Assembly: GCA_018882625.1 (NCBI GenBank)
Contig: VERO01000108.1
Span: 1-7,428 of the forward strand
From: Phycisphaerales bacterium
GTDB lineage: Bacteria; Planctomycetota; Phycisphaerae; Phycisphaerales; SM1A02
DNA: 7,428 nt
Direction of reading: 5' to 3'
A model generated the notes under the pieces. It searched no databases. It worked only from the letters and a program-made list of their open reading frames with translations, and had not been told where the DNA came from. Numbering within the stretch: the stretch's first letter is position 1; every line of letters starts with the position of its first letter. Shown here in pieces: positions 1 through 5,371 of the stretch. Made by a program: the position numbers and the translations under genes.

Positions 1-1025
1 AGCTTGCGACCCGCGCGCGCGTGCTTGCCGTAGAGGTGCACGTGCGCCTCAGGGCATGCGGCAAGGATCTCCGCAGCCGATGGCGCACGCCCCACGAGAT
101 TGACCATCGCACAGAGTCCACGGGCGTGTGTCGGCCCAAGCGCCATCGACGCGACCGCACGCATGTGGTTCTCGAACTGGCTGGTGTGGGCGCCGTCGAT
201 CGTCCAGTGGCCGGAGTTGTGCACGCGTGGCGCCATCTCGTTGGCGATGAGGCCCTCGGGCGTCACGAAGAACTCGACCGACATCGTCCCGATGTAGTCG
301 AGCTCGTCCATGATGCGGCGCACGGCGGCGCGCGCCGACTCCGCCAGCGCTCCCGTCGTGTCGCACGGGGCGGGCGCCACGCTGCGGCGCAGGATGCCGT
401 GCGCGTGCTCGTTCTGCGTGAGAGGCCACGACACCCACTCCACGCCGCCTCCGCGGCGCGCGCGTGTCGCGACAAGGCTCACCTCGGCGCTGAACCGCAC
501 CAGCGACTCGAGGATGCACGGCACCTTGCCCAGCTCCTGCCACGCGGCCGCAGCCTGCGCGGCGTCGCGCACCAGGCGCTGGCCCTTGCCGTCATACCCG
601 AGCCGGCGCGTCTTGAGCATCGCGGGCGTGCCGACCGACGCCATCGCATCGTCGAGCTCCTGTGCGCTCGACACGGCCGCGAAGGGCTGCACCGGCACCC
701 CGCACTCGCGGAAGAAGCGCTTCTCGCTGATGCGGTCCTGCGACACGGCCAGCGCGCGCGGGCCAGGCGCCAGCGAGAGCCGCTGGGCAAGCGCTTCGGC
801 CGTTGACGCGGGCACGTTCTCGAACTCGAACGTGGCGACGCTGAGCTGCGCCGCAAAGCGGTCGAGGCCGTCGGGATCGTCGTAGGGCGCGGTGATCACC
901 TCGCCGAGCGCGGCCGCGGGGCAGTCTGCGGAGGGCTCCAGGAAGCGGAAGCGCATGCCCAGCGGGAGCCCCGAGATCGCGAGCATCCGGCCGAGCTGGC
1001 CTCCTCCGACGATTCCGACCTTCAT
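1..1025 (-). CDS. purK: PurK, N5-carboxyaminoimidazole ribonucleotide synthase (3' end off window)
   Basis: This cytosolic ATP-grasp enzyme uses ATP and bicarbonate to turn AIR into N5-CAIR in de novo purine synthesis. The frame is open from the ATG at 1025 to the left edge, giving 341 complete codons. Visible motifs are GGGQLGRM (residues 7-14, nucleotide-binding N-terminus), FEFENVP (66-72), KTRRLGYDGKGQ (138-149, the ATP-grasp glycine-rich loop), EMAPRVHNSGHWT (263-275, matching the family NEMAPRxHNxGHWT signature) and TSQFENHMRAV (281-291). The last readable residues, LYGKHARAGRK, match the YGKxxRxGRK motif near the usual C-terminus, so probably only a few tens of codons are missing. The start is fixed by the Shine-Dalgarno AGGAG six bases upstream and by the family N-terminus falling at residue 1. 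It lies 37 bases after purE on the same strand and is probably co-transcribed with it. The family assignment is secure. Confidence 0.97.
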   Translation of the reverse strand, partial: MKVGIVGGGQLGRMLAISGLPLGMRFRFLEPSADCPAAALGEVITAPYDDPDGLDRFAAQLSVATFEFENVPASTAEALAQRLSLAPGPRALAVSQDRISEKRFFRECGVPVQPFAAVSSAQELDDAMASVGTPAMLKTRRLGYDGKGQRLVRDAAQAAAAWQELGKVPCILESLVRFSAEVSLVATRARRGGGVEWVSWPLTQNEHAHGILRRSVAPAPCDTTGALAESARAAVRRIMDELDYIGTMSVEFFVTPEGLIANEMAPRVHNSGHWTIDGAHTSQFENHMRAVASMALGPTHARGLCAMVNLVGRAPSAAEILAACPEAHVHLYGKHARAGRK

Positions 1026-1031
1026 GGATCA

Positions 1032-1036
1032 CTCCT
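1032..1036 (-). promoter_or_regulatory. Ribosome binding site of purK
   Basis: Read on the minus strand, AGGAG is followed by the six bases TGATCC and then the purK ATG at 1025. This is a near-ideal Shine-Dalgarno match and spacing, and it decides the purK start. It shows that this organism uses Shine-Dalgarno initiation. Confidence 0.7.
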
Positions 1037-1050
1037 GCGCGCGGGCGATG

Positions 1051-1068
1051 GCCTGACCACGGTCAGGC
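1051..1068 (-). promoter_or_regulatory. Inverted repeat / RNA hairpin over the purE stop codon
   Basis: The plus-strand sequence gcctgacc-ac-ggtcaggc is a perfect 8-bp inverted repeat with a 2-base centre. The purE stop codon (1063-1065) lies inside one arm. In the purE-purK transcript it would fold into a short GC-rich hairpin about 15 bases upstream of the purK Shine-Dalgarno sequence. No T-run follows on the minus strand, so it does not look like a factor-independent terminator. It could protect the purE 3' end, tune purK translation, or be a protein-binding palindrome. That it does anything is an inference. Confidence 0.4.
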
Positions 1069-1593
1069 GGACGGATCCGGGTGCGCGAGCACCTCGGCCG
1101 TGCGGGCCGCGCGGTACCCGACGAGTGCGTCTCGGATCGACTCGCGCTCGTTGGCGAGGATCGATGCGGCCAGGAGCGCGGCGTTGATCGCGCCTGCCTT
1201 GCCGATCGCGAGGGTGCCGACCGGGATGCCTGCAGGCATCTGCGCGATCGAGAGCAGGCTGTCCATGCCATGGAGGGCCTTGCTCTCGACAGGCACCCCC
1301 AGCACGGGCAGGTGCGTCTTCGCGGCGCACATGCCGGGGAGGTGCGCTGCGCCTCCTGCACCGGCGATGATCACCTTGAGTCCGCGGCTTGCGGCGGTCG
1401 ATGCGTATCGGAAGAGGAGGTCGGGCGTGCGGTGCGCGCTGACGACGCGCACCTCGCAGGGCACGCCGAGCTCGCCGAGCATGTCCACGCAGTGGCACAT
1501 GGTCTCCCAGTCCGTGCGCGAACCCATGATCACGCCAACGAGAGCGCCTGATGCGCCGCCTGCCTGCGTCTCGAGCATCGACTCCCAGGTCAT
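1063..1593 (-). CDS. purE: PurE, N5-carboxyaminoimidazole ribonucleotide mutase (class I)
   Basis: PurE shifts the carboxylate of N5-CAIR to carbon 4 to give CAIR, the step after PurK, and normally works as an octamer in the cytosol. The 176-residue product is close to the usual class I length (about 160-170). Motifs in order: MGSRTDW (23-29, family GSxSDW, phosphate binding), SAHRTP (52-57, with the catalytic histidine at 54), AGAGGAAHLPGM (77-88), GVPV (99-102), DSLLSIAQMPAGIPV (111-125), AIGKAGAINAALLA (129-142) and a C-terminal VLAHPDP resembling the E. coli VLENPDP. The first 17 residues before the core are not conserved, so M6 is a possible alternative start. M1 is preferred because AGGA sits seven bases upstream. 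purK follows 37 bases later. A class I PurE beside PurK is the expected bacterial pair, as opposed to class II PurE, which uses AIR and CO2 directly. Confidence 0.98.
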   Translation of the reverse strand: MTWESMLETQAGGASGALVGVIMGSRTDWETMCHCVDMLGELGVPCEVRVVSAHRTPDLLFRYASTAASRGLKVIIAGAGGAAHLPGMCAAKTHLPVLGVPVESKALHGMDSLLSIAQMPAGIPVGTLAIGKAGAINAALLAASILANERESIRDALVGYRAARTAEVLAHPDPSA

Positions 1594-1615
1594 GCAGGGA
1601 TCCTAGCGGCGGGCG
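1594..1615. promoter_or_regulatory. 22-bp divergent purE/recC start-to-start gap
   Basis: This is the whole non-coding space between the purE ATG (1593, leftward) and the first possible recC ATG (1616, rightward). It contains the purE Shine-Dalgarno and the BamHI-type palindrome ggatcc at 1598-1603. It is too short for even one complete -35/-10 promoter with a leader. Promoter elements for each gene must therefore lie inside the coding region of the other, or one of the true starts is further downstream. No -10 or -35 hexamer is recognisable here. Confidence 0.5.
1601..1604 (-). promoter_or_regulatory. Ribosome binding site of purE
   Basis: On the minus strand, AGGA is followed by seven bases (TCCCTGC) and the ATG at 1593. 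The match is modest but well spaced, and it supports the first ATG of purE over the internal ATG at codon 6. Confidence 0.5.
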
Positions 1616-4600
1616 ATGGGTACGATCCGCCGCTCGCACATGCCGATTGACCCGGGACAACGCGCGCACCGCGCCCTTCGTGTCGTGTGCTCCACGACAG
1701 CGGAGCCGCTGTGCGAGGATCTTGCGCGCAGGCTCTCGGCGCGGTGGTCAGGCGACTGCGACGGCCTGCCTCGCATCGGCGCATTCGACCGCGTTGCGGT
1801 GGCCGTGCAGGGCAAGGGACTCGAGCGATGGATGCGGCGTCGACTTGCCGCTCGCCTGGGCGTCATCGGTGGCATCGAGACACCGTACCTGCGCCGGTTC
1901 CTCTTTGACGTCGCAGGCATGGTGACCGGCACCGATGCGCTATCGCGTGACCGCGATGACACGCTCGAGCTCGCGTACCGCGTCGCGCAGGAGATCGCGG
2001 AACGCTGCGGGGCAACTGCCGGCGACTTGGTCGCATCGCATGATGAGCGCGGCGGGGTCGCGGGCGATGCGCACCGCACGCGCGGCATCGGCGCTGTCCC
2101 GCGCGTGGATCCCGAGCACGTGCTTCCGCTCGTGACCGACAGCGAGGGCTCGCGGGCGCATCCCCATGCGCTGCTCGCCTGCGGCCACAGGCTCGCCGCG
2201 ATCTTCGACGCGCTTGAGGTCGAGCGGCCGGAGCTCGTCGTGGCCTGGCGCGAGGGCAAGGCGCTCCCGGATCGCGCGCCGTGGATGCGCCGCGACACGC
2301 CCGATCATGGCCGCCTCGTGTCGCTGTGCGCGTGGCTGCATCGGATGTGGTGGTGGACGGCCGGGCCCGGAGCGCCAGGCGCGCATCCGGAGGGGTGCTG
2401 GAGCGGTCACCGGGCATGGCAATCGGTGCGCGACGCGATCGCGATCCTCGCGAGCGATGCCGCATGGCGCGATGCGCAGGCCAGGCTCGACGCGCGGCGC
2501 ATCGGTGATGACCGCATGCGGCTGCCGTCCATGGTGAGCGTCTTCGGCGTGTCGTCGCTGCCGCCGCTCGCGCTGGACTTCCTCGCGGCGCTCGGCCGGC
2601 GCATCGACGTGAGCGTGCACCTGGTGGTGCCCACGGACCAGTACATGGATCCGGCTGTCATCGGCCGCGCCACTGGAGGCGAGGAGGATGAGGCTCATCT
2701 CGATGCGCTGTGGACGCGCGGACAGCGACTGCTGTCGGTGTGCGGCCGGCAGCCGATGGCGATGCAGCACCGCGTCCTGGCGATCGAGCCCTGCGAGCAT
2801 GTCTCGTGCAGCGAGATGGCTTCGGATGGCGCATCGGGCATGGAGCCCGGATCGGGCGACGGGACAGGAGACGTAGGCTCGGCGCTGCACGCGCTCCAGC
2901 GGTCGCTGCGCGAATGCACGCCGATGGACCGCAGCCGCGCTGCAGACGGGTCGATCAGCGTGCACCTGGTGTCCGGGGCCACGCGCGCCGCGGAGGTGCT
3001 CCGCGACCAGGTGCTCGATGCGTTCGCCACGCTGCCGGGCACCGGTCCCGATGACGTGCTCGTGCTGACGACCGACGTGGAGCGATACGGCACGGCCATC
3101 GTGAGGGCCATGGATGCGGCGAGCCCGCGTCCGGTGGCGGTGACGCTCGCCGACCGCAGCGTGCGCGTCGAGCGCGATGCGGTCCGCACCTACTGCGATG
3201 CGCTGCGGATGCTCGATGGCGAGATCACGCTCGAGTCGCTTGGCGAGGTGATCGCATCGTCCACGGTCGCGGCACGCGCGGGCGTCGGCGCCGAGGACGC
3301 CGCGCAGTGCATCGAGCGGCTGCGCGAGGCCGGCGGCCGCAGGTTCATCGACGCGGAGCACCGCCGCCGCACGCTCGCCGCCGCGGGAGGGTCCGAAGCC
3401 ATCGCATGGAGCGCGCCGAGCTCCGCCGCGGGAGGGTCCGGTCCGTGCATGGCGGGCGTCCCCGACGGGACGGTGTGCGACGCGTCGGACCGGCTGGCGA
3501 TGTCGGTTGCCATGTCGCATGAGGTGGGCGGCACGGAACTGCCTGCGATGGCGCGCGTGTGCTCGGCGATCGACGCGCTGATGGCCCTCGGTCGGCGCAC
3601 CGCTCCGCAGCGCCCGATGCGCGAGTGGTGCGCATGGGCGCGAGACCTGCTCGATGCTGTCGTGCCGCGCCGGGGAGGGTCATCAGGCGAGGGCGACATG
3701 GCGGCGCAGCGGGCCGCGATCGGCGAGGCGATCCGCTCCGTGGACGCCGCGGCGGCGGAGGCAGGTCTTGTGCAGGAGGTGCCGTTCGCGGCCGCGCGCG
3801 GGGAGATCGTCGACGCCATCGACCGCACCGCCGCGGGCCGGCGCTTCGGTGCGGTTGGCGGCGTGATGGTGGGCGGTCTGGTTCCCATGCGGAGCGTCCC
3901 GAGCCGGATCGTGGCGCTCGTCGGGCTGGACCGTGGCGTCTTTCCCCGGCGTGACGAGCGCTCGGGAATCGATCCGCGGCGCTGGTCGAGGTGCGCGGGC
4001 GACCGCAGCCCGCGCGACGAGGACCGTGCGCTCTTCCTCGAGGCGATCCACGCTGCAGCGGATCGGCTGATCATCATCTCGGATGCGGTCGATGCCGCCT
4101 CGGGCGAGCAGGAGCCGGCGTCGCCTCTCGTCGATCTCCTGGTGGAGCAGTGCGGCGAGGCGGCGCGAGTGACTCGGCATGGCGTCCATGCGTTCGGCGA
4201 GGAGGAGTGGTCATCCGGCGACGACGGCCGCGCGCGCCGCGATGCGCATGCGAGGCGGTGCGCGGTCGCGCGCCGCACAGGCGCCGGAGCGCAGGGCCGG
4301 CGCCGAATCATGTGCCCAGAGATCAGGTCGCCGGTGGACATCAGCGATGCGATGCTCGCGCGCGTCGGGTCGGTGGATGCGATCGCGGAGTGCATGCGTG
4401 ACCCGGCGCGCTGGTGGCTCGAGGCCATGGGTGCCCGGCTCGCGTCGATTGAGCCGGACACGGAAGAGCGCGAGCCTGGTGCCATCGGCAGCCTGCTCAA
4501 GTGGTCGCTCGAGCAGGCGGCCATCGAGCAGGCGGTGCGGGGTGGCGGCCTCTCGGTCGACGGGATCGTCTCTGCGCAGCGCGCAGCGGGCGCGCTTCCC

Positions 4601-5371
4601 GCTGGCGCTGCGGCAGATGCGGTCACGCATGCGCTGGCCACATGGCTGGACACGAAGGTCCGGCCGGCCCGCGGATTCCGAGCGTGCCCCGCATCGCCCC
4701 ATGAGTGGTTGGTCGATGGTCCGGATGGCGCGCTGCTCGCGCGTGGCTGGCGCAGCGATGCGGACTGCGGCACGCAGGTCATCTTCCGCGGCGGGTCGTG
4801 GCGGGCGGATCGCCTCATCGAGATCGCGATTCATGCAGCGGCATGGGCCGCGAGCGGAGGCGTCCGCACGGTCGTCATCCCGGAGCCCGATCCCAAGGGC
4901 GGCATGCCGCCGGAGATCGCCTGGCGCGGCACGGCTGAAAGCGCGGCCCGCGCTCTTCACGAGCTCCGGCGCATCGCTGCAGCGGGAACGGCCGTTCCGC
5001 TGTGCATCCATCCCATGCTGGTCGCGGAAGCGGACCTGCCGGGACTCGCGGCAGGCCGCGCGGATGCGCATGATGCCGCGCGCAGGGCGCTTGACGGGTG
5101 GCTCGCCCGCACGGCGGATGACCGCTCGCGCGGCGAGACCGATGCGCGGGCGATGCGCGTGGCGTTTCAGGGACTCGCCGCCGACGAGGTGCTCGCAGGC
5201 CCACGCGGCCCAGCTGAAGGCGCGCGCGAGTGTGCGGGGCATGAGATGGATGCCTCGGGCACACCAGCGCACGGCGCTGTGCGCACCGACTTCGCCGGCG
5301 TGTGGCCTGCGATCGACCGGATCCTGGGAGGTTGCGGATGGTCGCGCAGCGCATCAGGGGCCAGCCCATGA
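1616..5371 (+). CDS. recC: RecC, exonuclease V (RecBCD) gamma subunit
   Basis: RecC is the non-catalytic RecBCD subunit that holds the splitting pin and scans the 3' strand for Chi. Matches to E. coli RecC occur in order along the protein: VQGKGLERW (64-72, E. coli VQSTGMAQW), VVAWREGK (208-215), FGVSSLPPLAL (310-320, E. coli CGISALPPVYL), LVPMRSVP (755-762, E. coli LMPMRSIP), GDRSPRDEDRALFLEA (795-810, E. coli GDRSRRDDDRYLFLEA) and RDPARWWLEAMGARL (928-942), which opens the inactive nuclease-like C-terminal part. As expected there is no Walker A motif. At 1251 residues it is longer than E. coli RecC (1122). The excess includes about 22 N-terminal residues, a Gly/Asp/Ser-rich patch at 401-423 and an Ala/Gly/Ser insertion near 588-630. 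An in-frame TAG at 1604-1606 makes 1616 the earliest ATG. The ATG at 1640 (codon 9) is an alternative, and neither has a clear Shine-Dalgarno. recB overlaps its 3' end. There is no frameshift. Confidence 0.95.
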   Translation: MGTIRRSHMPIDPGQRAHRALRVVCSTTAEPLCEDLARRLSARWSGDCDGLPRIGAFDRVAVAVQGKGLERWMRRRLAARLGVIGGIETPYLRRFLFDVAGMVTGTDALSRDRDDTLELAYRVAQEIAERCGATAGDLVASHDERGGVAGDAHRTRGIGAVPRVDPEHVLPLVTDSEGSRAHPHALLACGHRLAAIFDALEVERPELVVAWREGKALPDRAPWMRRDTPDHGRLVSLCAWLHRMWWWTAGPGAPGAHPEGCWSGHRAWQSVRDAIAILASDAAWRDAQARLDARRIGDDRMRLPSMVSVFGVSSLPPLALDFLAALGRRIDVSVHLVVPTDQYMDPAVIGRATGGEEDEAHLDALWTRGQRLLSVCGRQPMAMQHRVLAIEPCEHVSCSEMASDGASGMEPGSGDGTGDVGSALHALQRSLRECTPMDRSRAADGSISVHLVSGATRAAEVLRDQVLDAFATLPGTGPDDVLVLTTDVERYGTAIVRAMDAASPRPVAVTLADRSVRVERDAVRTYCDALRMLDGEITLESLGEVIASSTVAARAGVGAEDAAQCIERLREAGGRRFIDAEHRRRTLAAAGGSEAIAWSAPSSAAGGSGPCMAGVPDGTVCDASDRLAMSVAMSHEVGGTELPAMARVCSAIDALMALGRRTAPQRPMREWCAWARDLLDAVVPRRGGSSGEGDMAAQRAAIGEAIRSVDAAAAEAGLVQEVPFAAARGEIVDAIDRTAAGRRFGAVGGVMVGGLVPMRSVPSRIVALVGLDRGVFPRRDERSGIDPRRWSRCAGDRSPRDEDRALFLEAIHAAADRLIIISDAVDAASGEQEPASPLVDLLVEQCGEAARVTRHGVHAFGEEEWSSGDDGRARRDAHARRCAVARRTGAGAQGRRRIMCPEIRSPVDISDAMLARVGSVDAIAECMRDPARWWLEAMGARLASIEPDTEEREPGAIGSLLKWSLEQAAIEQAVRGGGLSVDGIVSAQRAAGALPAGAAADAVTHALATWLDTKVRPARGFRACPASPHEWLVDGPDGALLARGWRSDADCGTQVIFRGGSWRADRLIEIAIHAAAWAASGGVRTVVIPEPDPKGGMPPEIAWRGTAESAARALHELRRIAAAGTAVPLCIHPMLVAEADLPGLAAGRADAHDAARRALDGWLARTADDRSRGETDARAMRVAFQGLAADEVLAGPRGPAEGARECAGHEMDASGTPAHGAVRTDFAGVWPAIDRILGGCGWSRSASGASP
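3378..3395 (+). repeat. 18-nt direct repeat, copy 1, inside recC
   Basis: The sequence ccgccgcgggagggtccg occurs here and again, identical, 45 bases (15 codons) downstream. The offset is in frame, so both copies encode an Ala-Ala-Gly-Gly-Ser stretch. This suggests a small in-frame duplication within a low-complexity linker of RecC. Confidence 0.75.
3423..3440 (+). repeat. 18-nt direct repeat, copy 2, inside recC
   Basis: This is the identical second copy of ccgccgcgggagggtccg. The flanking bases differ from copy 1 on both sides. A weaker relative (gccggggagggtc) lies near 3669, again encoding a Gly-Gly-Ser stretch, so the motif seems to recur in RecC linkers. Confidence 0.75.
5326..5331 (+). 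promoter_or_regulatory. Ribosome binding site of recB, inside the recC 3' end
   Basis: GGGAGG is followed by six bases and the ATG at 5338, the best Shine-Dalgarno in the window. It argues that recB starts at 5338, inside recC. A second, weaker candidate, AGGGG at 5356-5360, lies seven bases before the ATG at 5368. Confidence 0.6.

Noticed and set aside
310..885. 191-codon plus-strand frame opposite purK
   Set aside because: The minus strand encodes conserved PurK motifs throughout this stretch, and the plus-strand product is compositionally biased.
1026..1062. Possible factor-independent terminator between purE and purK
   Set aside because: The hairpin is short and no T-tract follows on the minus strand, while purK follows with its own good ribosome site.
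1225..1240. Perfect 16-bp palindrome gatgcctgcaggcatc inside purE
   Set aside because: It encodes the conserved PurE residues QMPAGI, so protein constraint with GC-rich codon choice explains it. It is far from any start codon.
1594..1615. Purine repressor box or purine riboswitch upstream of purE
   Set aside because: The gap is only 22 bases and shows no PurR-like palindrome, and there is no leader long enough for a riboswitch.
1940..3520. Long minus-strand open frame (526 codons) opposite recC
   Set aside because: It is antisense to a well-matched RecC, is Arg/His/Ala-rich without recognisable motifs, and is the expected shadow in a sequence with few AT-rich stop codons.
4410..4417. Exact E. 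coli Chi octamer gctggtgg within recC
   Set aside because: It is a single copy, and about 0.6 are expected by chance on both strands of a window this size and composition. It encodes conserved Trp-Trp, and Chi sequences differ between lineages.
3190..4818. Long minus-strand open frame (542 codons) opposite recC
   Set aside because: It is a low-complexity Ser/Arg/Ala product antisense to conserved RecC segments, so a high-GC shadow frame.
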